Shown here piece after piece: positions 52,816 through 61,180 of a stretch of DNA of 64,000 bases (the first letter of the stretch is position 1; the number at the start of each line of letters is the position of its first letter). Source of the DNA: Rhodobacterales bacterium 32-67-9. GTDB lineage: Bacteria; Pseudomonadota; Alphaproteobacteria; Rhodobacterales; Rhodobacteraceae. The translations under genes and the position numbers were made by a program. The stretch covers positions 1 to 64,000 of the forward strand of contig NCEA01000010.1 of assembly GCA_002280515.1 (NCBI GenBank), in the 5' to 3' direction. A model generated the notes under the pieces. The model did not search any database. It had not been told where the DNA came from and worked only from the letters and a program-made list of their open reading frames with translations.

Positions 52816-53595
52816 ATGAAGATCGCGACGTTCAATATCAACGGCATCAAGGCCCGGGCCGAGGCGCTGCCCGCCTGGCTCGACGAGGCGTCGCCGGACG
52901 TGGTCCTCTTGCAGGAGATCAAGTCTGTCGACGAGGCCTTCCCGCGCGAATTGTTCGAGGACCGCGGCTATTTCGTCGAAACTCACGGCCAGAAAGGCTT
53001 CAACGGCGTGGCGATCCTGTCGAAGCTGCCCTTGGAAGACGTGACGCGCGGCCTTCCGGGCGACGAGGCGGACGAACAGGCGCGGTGGATCGAGGCGACG
53101 GTGGTCGGTAAGACGGCGCTTCGGCTCTGCGGCCTCTACCTGCCGAACGGCAACCCGGCGCCGGGGCCGAAATACGACTACAAACTTGCCTGGATGGCGC
53201 GGATGAAGGCGCGGGCGGCGGAATTGCTGGCCGATGAGATACCGGTCGTCCTTGGCGGAGACTACAACGTCATCCCGCAATCCGAAGACGCGGCGCGACC
53301 CGAGATCTGGACCGAGGACGCGCTGTTCCTGCCCGAAAGCCGGGCGGCGTTCCGGCGCATCCTGCATCTGGGCTATACCGAGGCGTTCCGCGCCCGCGAA
53401 CCCGGCCCCGGCCATTATTCCTTCTGGGATTATCAGGCCGGCGCCTGGGCGAAGAACAACGGGATCCGCATCGACCACCTGCTTCTTAGCCCGCAGGCGG
53501 CGGACCTGATGCGCGGGGTAGGTATCGACAAGGCGGTGCGCGGCGGCGACAAGCCGTCGGATCACGTCCCGGTCTGGATCGACCTCGACGCCTGA
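52816..53595 (+). CDS. xthA: exodeoxyribonuclease III
   Basis: A 259-residue AP endonuclease/3'-phosphatase for base excision repair. MKIATFNINGIKARAEALPAWL, DVVLLQEIKSVDEAFP (metal Glu), GLYLPNGNPAPGPKYDYKLAWM, VVLGGDYNVIPQ and RIDHLLLSP...KPSDHVPVWIDL are the family blocks with active-site Asp/His. The ATG at 52816 has GGGGGA upstream; the 21 residues upstream in frame are not family-like. Confidence 0.95.
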   Translation: MKIATFNINGIKARAEALPAWLDEASPDVVLLQEIKSVDEAFPRELFEDRGYFVETHGQKGFNGVAILSKLPLEDVTRGLPGDEADEQARWIEATVVGKTALRLCGLYLPNGNPAPGPKYDYKLAWMARMKARAAELLADEIPVVLGGDYNVIPQSEDAARPEIWTEDALFLPESRAAFRRILHLGYTEAFRAREPGPGHYSFWDYQAGAWAKNNGIRIDHLLLSPQAADLMRGVGIDKAVRGGDKPSDHVPVWIDLDA

Positions 53596-53599
53596 CCCC

Positions 53600-54772
53600 T
53601 CAGCCGGCGGTCACGTCGTGGCTGTAGAGCCAGTCGAACCGGCCGAGCAGCCGGCCCGGCGCGAGCCGCCCGGCAAGGCGCAGGCCGGCATGGGCGATAT
53701 CGCGCTTCAGCCCCGACAGGTGATAATTCCGCGCGTTGGTGTTGGCGGCCTCGACTATCCGGCGCACCCGCGCCTCGCGCGCCGCCTGATAGGCGGCAAG
53801 GCCCGCCGCCGGTTCATGGGTCGCCAGGCAGCGCGCCAGAACCCACGCATCCTCCAGCGCCATATTGGCGCCTTGTGCGAGGAAGGGCAGCGTCGGATGC
53901 GCCGCGTCGCCGAGGATCGCCGCGCCCTGACCGTGCCAGATCGGCGCCACCGGATGGCGGAAGAGCCCCCAGAGGTTCGGCCGCTCGATCCGGTCGAGCC
54001 AGCCGCGCACCTCCGGCACGAAATCCTGAAACGCGATGCGCAGGGCCAGCGGATCGTCGGTCAGCGACCAGCTTTCCTCGGCCCATTTGCCCCGCTCCTC
54101 GACCGCGACGATGTTGCGCAGCCGGCCGCCGCGCAGGGGATAGGTCACGACATGCCGGCCCGGCCCGAGATAGACCCTGGCGACCGGCGGAATGTCGCCC
54201 TCGGCCGGCAGCGTCGCGCGCCAGGCGACCTGATGGGTGAAAAAGGGCGCCACGGTTCCGTTCAGCGCCGCGCGAAGCTTCGAATGCAGCCCGTCGGCAC
54301 CGATCAGGAGATCGCAGTCGATCTCGGCCCCCTGGGCCGTCGTGACACGCGGCCTGTGGGCGCCGAGTTCAACGCGTTCGATCTTCTGGAGCAGGCGGAT
54401 GGTCACGCCCGCATCCCGCGCCCCGTCGGCAAGACAGGCAATCAGGTCGGCGCGGTGGACAAGGCGGAACGGATCGTCCGGCCGCCCGCGCGCGAGGTCG
54501 AGCCGCACCACCCGCCCCCCGGTTTCGCCGTCGAGCATGTCCACCGCCTCGGCCCGCATGCTGTTCGCGGCCAGCGCCTCGCCAAGGCCGAGCGCTGCCA
54601 TCACGCGCGCGCCGTTCGGCGAAATCTGCAACCCGGCGCCGACCTCGCCAATCTCGGGCGCCTGTTCCAGAACCGTGACCCTTGCCCCCCGGAGCGCCAG
54701 CGCGCGCGCCACCGCAAGCCCGGCGATCCCGGCCCCGAGCACCGTCACATTGCGTCCGTCCAGCATGGCCAT
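53600..54772 (-). CDS. FAD-dependent monooxygenase (salicylate hydroxylase-like)
   Basis: A 390-residue group A flavoprotein monooxygenase. The N-terminal dinucleotide fold VTVLGAGIAGLAVARALALRGARVTVLEQAPE, the internal LLIGADGLHSKLRAAL (DG motif) and GDAAHPTLPFLAQGANMALEDAWVLA (FAD ribityl binding) are present. EIGEVGAGLQISPNGARVM is typical of the salicylate/3-hydroxybenzoate hydroxylase branch. Substrate unknown; no ring-cleavage gene nearby. It converges on xthA with four bases between them. Its ATG at 54772 has a GGGG-rich site upstream. Confidence 0.87.
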   Translation of the reverse strand: MAMLDGRNVTVLGAGIAGLAVARALALRGARVTVLEQAPEIGEVGAGLQISPNGARVMAALGLGEALAANSMRAEAVDMLDGETGGRVVRLDLARGRPDDPFRLVHRADLIACLADGARDAGVTIRLLQKIERVELGAHRPRVTTAQGAEIDCDLLIGADGLHSKLRAALNGTVAPFFTHQVAWRATLPAEGDIPPVARVYLGPGRHVVTYPLRGGRLRNIVAVEERGKWAEESWSLTDDPLALRIAFQDFVPEVRGWLDRIERPNLWGLFRHPVAPIWHGQGAAILGDAAHPTLPFLAQGANMALEDAWVLARCLATHEPAAGLAAYQAAREARVRRIVEAANTNARNYHLSGLKRDIAHAGLRLAGRLAPGRLLGRFDWLYSHDVTAG

Positions 54773-54844
54773 CCCCTCAAACGGAACGGCACCGGAGCCT
54801 TGCGACCCCGGTGCCGGAATTCATAGCCCCTCAGGCGCCGGGGT

Positions 54845-55267
54845 TCAGTCGTCGCGATGTACGCGCTCGCGCCGCTCGTGCTTTTCCTGGGCTTCGAGCG
54901 TCATCGTCGCGATCGGCCGCGCGTCGAGCCGCTTGAGCGAGATAGGCTCTCCGGTCATTTCGCAATAGCCGTATTCGCCGTTCTCGATCCGCCGCAGCGC
55001 CGCGTCGATCTTCGACACCAGCTTGCGCTGGCGGTCGCGGGTCCTGAGTTCGAGGGCCCGGTCGGTCTCCTCGCTGGCGCGGTCGGCGATGTCGGGGACG
55101 TTGCGGGCGCTGTCTTGCAGTCCTTCCAGCGTCTCCGCCGACTGCTCCAGCAGCTCTTCCTTCCAGATCATAAGCTTGCGGCGAAAATATTCGAGCTGGC
55201 GCTCATTCATAAAGGGTTCATCTTCAGCCGGACGATAGTCGTCGGGAAGAAAGATTTCTGCCTTCAT
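54845..55267 (-). CDS. dksA: RNA polymerase-binding protein DksA (single-cysteine type)
   Basis: A 140-residue transcription factor binding the RNA polymerase secondary channel with ppGpp. The coiled coil (FMNERQLEYFRRKLMIWKEELLEQSAETLEGLQDSARNVPDIADRASEETDRALELRTRDRQRKLVSKIDAALRRIENGEYGYCEMTGEPI) carries the tip Asp residues. Only one of the four zinc-finger cysteines (Cys in YGYCE) remains, as in other Rhodobacteraceae, so it probably works without zinc. The ATG at 55267 has GGGAG upstream; two earlier in-frame ATGs are less likely. Confidence 0.9.
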   Translation of the reverse strand: MKAEIFLPDDYRPAEDEPFMNERQLEYFRRKLMIWKEELLEQSAETLEGLQDSARNVPDIADRASEETDRALELRTRDRQRKLVSKIDAALRRIENGEYGYCEMTGEPISLKRLDARPIATMTLEAQEKHERRERVHRDD

Positions 55268-55448
55268 CTCTGCTCCCTTCCTCCGTCCGGACTTCGAATT
55301 CACATCGCTGATATTCATCCGGCACTCCTTGCGCGCTCCCATAGCCCAAGCCGCAGGGGATGTCACTAGGCCATGGCCCGGCTTGCGGCATTTTGATCGG
55401 ACCGGTAAGACTGCGCCGGATACGAGGGTTCATGTCAGCGGAAGTACT

Positions 55449-56288
55449 ATGAAATTCACCGGAACGGATCAGTACGTCGCGACCGAGGACCTGACTGTTG
55501 CCGTCAACGCATCAGTCACCCTTGAGAGACCGCTATTGGTGAAGGGAGAGCCCGGAACCGGCAAGACCGAACTGGCCCGTCAGGTCGCGACAGCACTTGG
55601 CCTGCCGATGGTCGAGTGGCATGTGAAATCCACCACCAAGGCCGCCCAGGGGCTTTACGAATACGACGCGGTCAGCCGGTTGCGCGACAGCCAGCTTGGC
55701 GACGAACGCGTCCACGACGTGAAGAACTACATCCGCAAGGGCAAGCTCTGGCAGGCGTTCGAGGCCGACAGCAAGGTCGTCCTTTTGATCGACGAGATCG
55801 ACAAGGCCGACATCGATTTTCCGAACGACCTTTTGCAGGAACTCGACCGGATGGAATTCCACGTCTACGAGACGGGCGAGACGATCCGGGCAAGGCACCG
55901 GCCGGTGATCATCATCACCTCGAACAACGAAAAGGAACTGCCCGACGCGTTCCTGCGCCGCTGCTTCTTCCACTATATCCGCTTCCCCGAGGCGGCGACG
56001 CTGAAGCGGATCGTCGATGTCCACTTCCCCGGCATCAAGGACGACCTTCTGGCGACCGCGCTCACCCAGTTCTACCAGATCCGCGAGACGCCGGGGCTGA
56101 AGAAGAAGCCGTCAACATCCGAGGTGCTGGACTGGCTGAAACTGATCCTCGCCGAGGACCTCGCGCCCGAGGATCTGAAGCGCGACAGCACCTGCCTCTT
56201 GCCGAAGCTGCACGGCGCGCTTTTGAAGAACGAGCAGGACGTGGCCTTGTTCGAACGCCTCGCCTTCCTCGCCCGCGGCAGGGGCTGA
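55449..56288 (+). CDS. MoxR family AAA+ ATPase
   Basis: A 279-residue MoxR-type chaperone ATPase. Walker A is KGEPGTGKTELARQ (32-45), Walker B is VVLLIDEIDKADIDFPNDLL (Asp115-Glu116), sensor 1 is IIITSNNEKELPDAFLRRCF, and the lid has PSTSEVLDWLKLILAEDL. MoxR proteins act with VWA-domain partners on metal cofactor insertion or complex assembly; the VWA partner gene lies 2 kb downstream but is broken. The ATG at 55449 has GCGGAAG upstream. Confidence 0.92.
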   Translation: MKFTGTDQYVATEDLTVAVNASVTLERPLLVKGEPGTGKTELARQVATALGLPMVEWHVKSTTKAAQGLYEYDAVSRLRDSQLGDERVHDVKNYIRKGKLWQAFEADSKVVLLIDEIDKADIDFPNDLLQELDRMEFHVYETGETIRARHRPVIIITSNNEKELPDAFLRRCFFHYIRFPEAATLKRIVDVHFPGIKDDLLATALTQFYQIRETPGLKKKPSTSEVLDWLKLILAEDLAPEDLKRDSTCLLPKLHGALLKNEQDVALFERLAFLARGRG

Positions 56289-56373
56289 GCGCGGGGGTGC
56301 GAAGATTCGCCGCCGACGAGGCTGGTCGGCGCGCCAAAGGCAGGCTAGCCTCTGCCAACCTGACGAGGAACGC

Positions 56374-56829
56374 ATGGCCCGCCCAGACACGCTCGTGATC
56401 CGCCCCATCGGGCCTGACGACGCCGCCGAATGGCGCCGGCTCTGGCGCGCCTATCTGGCGTTTTATGAGACCGAGCTGCCGGACAGTGTCTATGACACCA
56501 CCTTCGCGCGGCTCCTGTCCGGCCGCGCCGGCGAATTCCGCGGCTTTCTGGCGCTCCTCGACGGCGTGCCGGTCGGGCTCACTCATTACCTCTTTCACCG
56601 GACCTGCTGGTCGGAGGCCAATACCTGCTATCTGCAGGACCTTTACGCCCACCCGGAGGTGCGGGGCCTGGGCATCGGCCGCGCCCTGATCGAGGCGGTC
56701 TACGCGGCGGCCGACACCGAGGGCGCCGCATCGGTCTACTGGCTGACGCAGGAGTTCAACGCGACCGCCCGCCGCCTCTACGACCGGATCGGCGTGCAGA
56801 CCCCCTTCATCAGATACAAGCGGAACTGA
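56374..56829 (+). CDS. GNAT family N-acetyltransferase
   Basis: A 151-residue acetyltransferase with the acetyl-CoA loop RGLGIGRALIEAVYAAADTEG and the preceding strand CYLQDLYAHPEVR. The C-terminus (VYWLTQEFNATARRLYDRIGVQTPFIRYKR) is GNAT-typical. Substrate unknown. It precedes the DUF2927 gene by four bases and so is likely in one transcript with it. Confidence 0.87.
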   Translation: MARPDTLVIRPIGPDDAAEWRRLWRAYLAFYETELPDSVYDTTFARLLSGRAGEFRGFLALLDGVPVGLTHYLFHRTCWSEANTCYLQDLYAHPEVRGLGIGRALIEAVYAAADTEGAASVYWLTQEFNATARRLYDRIGVQTPFIRYKRN

Positions 56830-56833
56830 GCCC

Positions 56834-58204
56834 TTGCGCCACGTCCTGACCGCCTGCCTCACCGCGCTCGTGCTTTCTGCCTGCGGCGCGGTGCCGCCGG
56901 TCGGCAAGGGCACGGCCGTCTCCGCGACCGCCGAACTGCCGCCGATGCGGCGCTTTCCGGCCGGCGCCGCCAGCCCGCCGCGCCGGTCGAACGCCGAAAT
57001 GGCGCGCGACTTCATGGACCTGTCCTTCGCGCTCGAAAGCGGCCGGTCGCTACCGGTGCTGACCCGGTTCGAGGAACCGATCCGGATCCGGATGACCGGC
57101 GTGGCGCCAGCGACGGCCGCCGAGGATCTGGGACGCCTGCTCGCCCGGCTGCGGAGCGAGGCCGGGATCGACATCGCTGCGGCGCCGACGGGCGCGCCGG
57201 CGCAGATCACCGTCGAATTCCTGCCGCGCAAGGCCATGCAGCGCCTCGTCCCGCGCGCGGCCTGCTTCGTCGCGCCGCGCGTCGGGTCCTGGGACGGTTA
57301 CCGCCGCGCCCGCCGGGCAGATCTCGACTGGGCCACCCTCACCCACCGCGACGTGGCGGCGATCTTCATCCCGAACGACACCGCCCCGCAGGAGGTGCGC
57401 GACTGCCTGCACGAGGAACTGGCCCAGGCGCTCGGCCCCTTGAACGACCTCTACCGGCTGCCCGATTCGGTCTTCAACGACGACAATATCCATACCGTGC
57501 TGACCGGGTTCGACATGCTGATGCTGCGCGCGACCTATGCGCCGGACCTGCGTAGCGGCATGGCCGCACCCGAGGTGGCGGCGCGGCTTCCGGGCCTCTT
57601 CGCCCGGATCAATCCCGGCGGCGAACGCGGCGGGACGGCCTATTCCGACCCGACGCCACGGGCGTATTCCCAGGCGATCGAGACCGCTCTCGGCCCCGGA
57701 ACCTCCGGCCCGCGCCGGCGCGTGGCGGCGCGCACCGCGCTCGACATCGCCGAGGCGCGCGGCTGGCAGGACGCCCGCACCGGCTTCGCCTGGCTGGCCC
57801 TTGGCCGGCTGTCGCTCGGCCACGATGCAGGGATCGCAGAGACCGCCTTCCGGGAAGCCGCGCGGATCTATGAAAGCCGCCCGGAACTCGCGTTGCAACT
57901 GGCCCATGCCGACATGCAGCTTGCCGCCTTCGCGCTCTCGGACGGACGGGCGGACGAGGTGATCCAGCGCACCGCCCGGGCCCTGCCCTTGGCCGCCGAG
58001 GCCCAGAACGCGGCGCTTCTCGCCAGCCTCCTGATGGTCCGGGCCGAGGCGCTCGACCTTATCGGACGCGCCTCTGAGGCGCGGCAGGTCCGGCTCGACA
58101 GTCTTGGCTGGGCGCGCTATGGCTTTGCCTCCGACGCCGAGGTGCGCCTGCGGCTGATGAACATCGCCGCGCTGTCGCCGGCATCCAGAACGAGGCACAA
58201 ATGA
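56834..58204 (+). CDS. DUF2927 family lipoprotein
   Basis: A 456-residue secreted protein. TTG start; signal peptide ends in lipobox LSAC with Cys17. The DUF2927 domain spans about 55-260 and contains RDVAAIFIPNDTAPQEVRDCLHEELAQALGPLNDLYRLPDSVFNDDNIHTVLTGFDMLMLRATYAPDLRSGM, including an HEELAQ and DN pattern like metalloprotease remnants. A helical repeat region (TPR-like, FAWLALGRLSLGHDAGIAETAFREAARIY) follows. Function unknown. Its stop overlaps the next small gene by four bases. Confidence 0.84.
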   Translation: MRHVLTACLTALVLSACGAVPPVGKGTAVSATAELPPMRRFPAGAASPPRRSNAEMARDFMDLSFALESGRSLPVLTRFEEPIRIRMTGVAPATAAEDLGRLLARLRSEAGIDIAAAPTGAPAQITVEFLPRKAMQRLVPRAACFVAPRVGSWDGYRRARRADLDWATLTHRDVAAIFIPNDTAPQEVRDCLHEELAQALGPLNDLYRLPDSVFNDDNIHTVLTGFDMLMLRATYAPDLRSGMAAPEVAARLPGLFARINPGGERGGTAYSDPTPRAYSQAIETALGPGTSGPRRRVAARTALDIAEARGWQDARTGFAWLALGRLSLGHDAGIAETAFREAARIYESRPELALQLAHADMQLAAFALSDGRADEVIQRTARALPLAAEAQNAALLASLLMVRAEALDLIGRASEARQVRLDSLGWARYGFASDAEVRLRLMNIAALSPASRTRHK

Positions 58205-58365
58205 TCTTCATCGCGGCCATTCTCGCGGGCGCCCTGATCGGCTGGTTCCGCGCCGCGCGCCGGGGCGGCAACCGCTTCGACAAGCTGCAATACGCAATCG
58301 CACACGCGATTTTCTTCGCGATTCTGGGGCTTTTCGCGACGATCCTCTTCTATCGCATGAGCTGA
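58201..58365 (+). CDS. 54-residue inner-membrane protein
   Basis: A small gene: MIFIAAILAGALIGWFRAARRGGNRFDKLQYAIAHAIFFAILGLFATILFYRMS. Two hydrophobic helices flank a basic loop (RAARRGGNRFDK). The ATG overlaps the DUF2927 stop (ATGA) and the stop is six bases before the VWA gene start, so it is clearly part of the operon. It resembles a conserved small membrane protein of Rhodobacteraceae that has no assigned function. Confidence 0.75.
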   Translation: MIFIAAILAGALIGWFRAARRGGNRFDKLQYAIAHAIFFAILGLFATILFYRMS

Positions 58366-58370
58366 GGCGC

Positions 58371-58961
58371 ATGTTCCTCCGGTTCTTCGAGACCCTGCGC
58401 AAGACTGGAATCCCGGTCTCCTTGCGCGAATACCTCGGGTTTCTCGAAGGCATGGCGGCGGGGCTGGTCACCTACGATATCGACGGGTTCTACTACCTCG
58501 CCCGTACCGCGATGGTGAAGGACGAACGCCACCTCGACCGCTTCGACCGCGCCTTCGCCGAAGCGTTCAAGGGATTGGAGGCGATCACAGCCGATCAGGT
58601 GCTGGAGGCCATCGACCTGCCGCGCGACTGGCTGGAAAAGCTGCTCGAACGGACGCTGACGGCGGAAGAGAAAGCCGAGGTCGAAGCTTTAGGTGGCTTC
58701 GACAAGCTGATGGAAACGCTGAAAAAACGCCTGGAAGAGCAAAAGGGCCGGCATCAGGGCGGATCGAAGTGGATCGGCACCGCCGGCACCTCGCCCTTCG
58801 GCGCCTACGGCTACAACCCCGAAGGCGTGCGGATCGGCCAGAAGGAAAGCCGCAACCAGCGCGCCGTCAAGGTGTGGGACAAGCGCGAGTTCCGCAACCT
58901 CGACGAGTCGGTCGAGCTTGGCACCCGCAACATCAAGGTGGCACTGAAACGCCTGCGGTGA
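58371..58961 (+). pseudogene. VWA/CoxE-like protein, N-terminal part (gene disrupted)
   Basis: A 196-residue frame encoding the N-terminal helical half of a VWA (CoxE-like) protein: MFLRFFETLRKTGIPVSLREYLGFLEGMAAGLVTYDIDGFYYLARTAMVKDERHLDRFD ... GTSPFGAYGYNPEGVRIGQKESRNQRAVKVWDKREFRNLDESVELGTRNIKVALKRLR. In intact relatives the chain continues from KRLRR through about 35 residues into the VWA domain. Here a TGA follows immediately, in the sequence CTGCGGTGAAG. The VWA half resumes at once in another frame, so an internal deletion of roughly 100 bases with frameshift is inferred. Confidence 0.7.
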
Positions 58962-59440
58962 AGGTTCTCCTCTTCCTCGATGTCGGCGGCTCGATGGACC
59001 CGTTCGTCCGGGTGGTGGAGGAGCTTTTTTCCGCCGCCCGGGCCGAGTTCAAGCATCTGGAATACTACTACTTCCACAACTGCCTTTACGAAGGCGTCTG
59101 GCGTGACAACCGCCGGCGCTGGGACCGGCAGACCCCGACGGCGGAGGTGCTCCGGACCTATGGCGGCGACTACAAGGCGATCTTCGTCGGCGACGCCTCC
59201 ATGTCGCCCTACGAGATCGCTCATCCCGGCGGCGCCAACGAACACTGGAATGCCGAGGCCGGCGAGGTCTGGCTGGGCCGGGCGCGGGACCAGTGGCCCG
59301 CGAATGTCTGGCTGAACCCGCTGCCCGAGCGGCAATGGCAATACACCCAGTCGGTGGCGATGATCCGGCAGATCTTCGAGAACCGGATGTTTCCGCTGAC
59401 GCTCGACGGCATCGGCCGGGCGGTGAAGGCGCTGGCATGA
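58958..59440 (+). pseudogene. VWA/CoxE-like protein, C-terminal VWA part
   Basis: A 160-residue frame beginning with GTG that overlaps the TGA of the N-terminal part (GTGA). It encodes most of the VWA domain: KVLLFLDVGGSMDPFVRVVEELFSAARAEFKHLEYYYFHNCLYEGVWRDNRRRW, then AIFVGDASMSPYEIAHPGGANEHWNAEAGEVWLGR and PERQWQYTQSVAMIRQIF. The MIDAS motif DVGGS is intact. The join to the N-part lacks the normal linker. Either the gene is dead, or the two halves are translated separately by coupling. It overlaps the next gene by ATGA. Confidence 0.7.
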
Positions 59441-59790
59441 GCGTGCTCGCGCGCCTTTGGCGGGGTCACAGGGCAGCGTTACTGGCGTTCCTTGCCGCCG
59501 CCGCCATTACCTTGTTCTTCGCCGTCCGCCTCGTCGTCTTCGCGCTTTACTGGGCCGACCCGGCGCACCGCGACCAGCATCCGGCGGGGTGGATGACACC
59601 CGGCTATATCGCGCGAAGCTGGCAGGTGCCGCGCGACGATCTGGTCGGCGCGCTCGGCCTTGTGCCAGAGTCGGGCCGCCCGCGGACGCTGGCCGAGATC
59701 GCCTTGTCGCGGGGCGCACCGGTCGGGGCGGTCCTCGCCGAGGTCGAGGCCGCGCTCGCGGCGCTTCGGGCCGGTCCGGCGGGACAATGA
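59437..59790 (+). CDS. hypothetical membrane protein, 117 residues
   Basis: Not recognised by name. One N-terminal membrane helix (AALLAFLAAAAITLFFAVRLVVFAL, about 13-37) is followed by a soluble part with WADPAHRDQHPAGWMTPGYIARSWQVPRDDLVGALGLVPESGRPRTLAEIALSRG, ending in a helix. The overlap with both neighbours (ATGA each side) places it firmly in the VWA-DedA operon. It looks like a small Rhodobacteraceae-conserved membrane-anchored protein. Confidence 0.72.
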   Translation: MSVLARLWRGHRAALLAFLAAAAITLFFAVRLVVFALYWADPAHRDQHPAGWMTPGYIARSWQVPRDDLVGALGLVPESGRPRTLAEIALSRGAPVGAVLAEVEAALAALRAGPAGQ

Positions 59791-60383
59791 CCGACTGGCT
59801 TCTTTCGCTCGTCCCGCACTACGGGATATGGCTCCTTGCCGCGACGACGTTCCTCTCGTGCCTCGCCCTGCCGGTGCCGTCCTCGATGATGATGCTTGCC
59901 GCCGGTGGCTTCTCGGCTTCGGGCGATCTGAGTCTGCCGGCGACGATGGCGGCGGCGCTTTCCGGCGCGGTTCTCGGCGATCAGGCGGGCTTCCTCACCG
60001 GCCGCACCGGCGGCCCGGCCCTTCTCGCCCGCCTTGCCCGCGTCCCGAGCCGCGCCAGGTCACTCGATCATGCCCGCGCGATCCTCGACCGGCGCGGCGA
60101 TGCCGCGATCTTCCTGACCCGGTGGCTCTTCAGCCCGGTCGGCCCCTGGGCCAACCTGGCCGCAGGCGCCGGCGGTCTCTCCTGGGGGAGGTTCACCCTC
60201 TGGGGCATCGCAGGAGAGACCGTCTGGGTCGCTCTCTACACCGGAATGGGCCGCGCCTTTGCCGGCAATCTCGAAGCGGCGGGCGATCTTCTGTCCTCTG
60301 GCCTCGGCCTCGTGGGCGGGATTGCGGCGACGCTCGCGCTCGGCCTTTGGCTCCGGGCAAACCTTCGCGAACAGGCGCATTGA
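59787..60383 (+). CDS. DedA family membrane protein
   Basis: A 198-residue protein of the DedA/SNARE-associated family. Early LAATTFLSCLALPVPSSMMMLAAGGFSASGDLSL and the FLTRWLFSPVGPWANLAAGAGGLSWGRFTLWGIAGETVWVALYTGMGRAF block are typical, with the conserved Arg-Pro-like RWLFSPVGP signature. DedA proteins affect membrane lipid flipping and envelope integrity. Overlaps the preceding gene by four bases. Confidence 0.84.
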   Translation: MTDWLLSLVPHYGIWLLAATTFLSCLALPVPSSMMMLAAGGFSASGDLSLPATMAAALSGAVLGDQAGFLTGRTGGPALLARLARVPSRARSLDHARAILDRRGDAAIFLTRWLFSPVGPWANLAAGAGGLSWGRFTLWGIAGETVWVALYTGMGRAFAGNLEAAGDLLSSGLGLVGGIAATLALGLWLRANLREQAH

Positions 60384-60413
60384 GCGCGCGGCGGGAATGC
60401 CCATATTGAGCCC

Positions 60414-61103
60414 ATGCTGAGACTCGCCCCGATCCTCCTCGCCCTGCTCTACGCCGTCGTCTACTGGCGCTTCTCGGCCTGGCGGACAGCGCGCGAGCTT
60501 GATGCCCGCTCCACCCCGCTGGCCGATCCGGCATTGCTTGCGGTGACCTCACGGCTGGCGAAGGCGCTCGGGGTGGCGCGGGTGCCGGTGAATATCTACG
60601 AAATCGCCCCGGTGAACGGCTTGGCGGCGCCGGACGGCTGGATCTTCCTGACGCGCGGCTTCTACCAGAAGTTCCGCGAAGGCGCGGTGACGGCGGAAGA
60701 GATGGCAAGCGTGATCGCGCATGAGCTTGGCCATGTTGCACTTGGCCATTCGCGGCGGCGGATGATCGACTTCACCGGACAGAACGCCATTCGGGTGGTG
60801 CTGGCCACGGTGCTGGGCCGGCTCTTGCCCGGGGTCGGGGTCTGGCTCGCCGGTCTCGTCACCTCGCTTCTTGCCGCGCGGCTCAGCCGGCAGGACGAAT
60901 ACGAGGCGGACGAATGGGCCTCGGCGCTCCTCGTGAAGGCGGGGATCGGCACCGGGCCGCAAAAGTCGCTCTTTGACAAACTCGGGCATCTGACCGGGAT
61001 GGGCGGCGCGGGCAGCCCGGCCTGGCTGATGAGCCATCCGAAGACTGAGGACCGGATCACCGCGATCGAGGCGAACGAGCGGAAATGGGGTGTCGGGCAC
61101 TGA
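60414..61103 (+). CDS. M48 family zinc metalloprotease (HtpX/OMA1-like)
   Basis: A 229-residue membrane-associated protease. One N-terminal helix (APILLALLYAVVYWRF) is followed by the zinc site HELGH (His103-Glu104-His107) and the third ligand Glu164 in DEYEADEWA. A hydrophobic region (VVLATVLGRLLPGVGVWLAGLVTSLLAA) lies between them. A C-terminal MSHPKTEDRITAIE motif is typical. It probably degrades misfolded membrane or periplasmic proteins. Last gene of the envelope run; the next genes converge. Confidence 0.9.
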   Translation: MLRLAPILLALLYAVVYWRFSAWRTARELDARSTPLADPALLAVTSRLAKALGVARVPVNIYEIAPVNGLAAPDGWIFLTRGFYQKFREGAVTAEEMASVIAHELGHVALGHSRRRMIDFTGQNAIRVVLATVLGRLLPGVGVWLAGLVTSLLAARLSRQDEYEADEWASALLVKAGIGTGPQKSLFDKLGHLTGMGGAGSPAWLMSHPKTEDRITAIEANERKWGVGH

Positions 61104-61180
61104 ACCCGGACAGCGCCTCCCTTCATCTTGCCCGAAATACCTCGGGGGTCCGGGGGCAGCGCCCCCGGCCGCCCGGCCCC

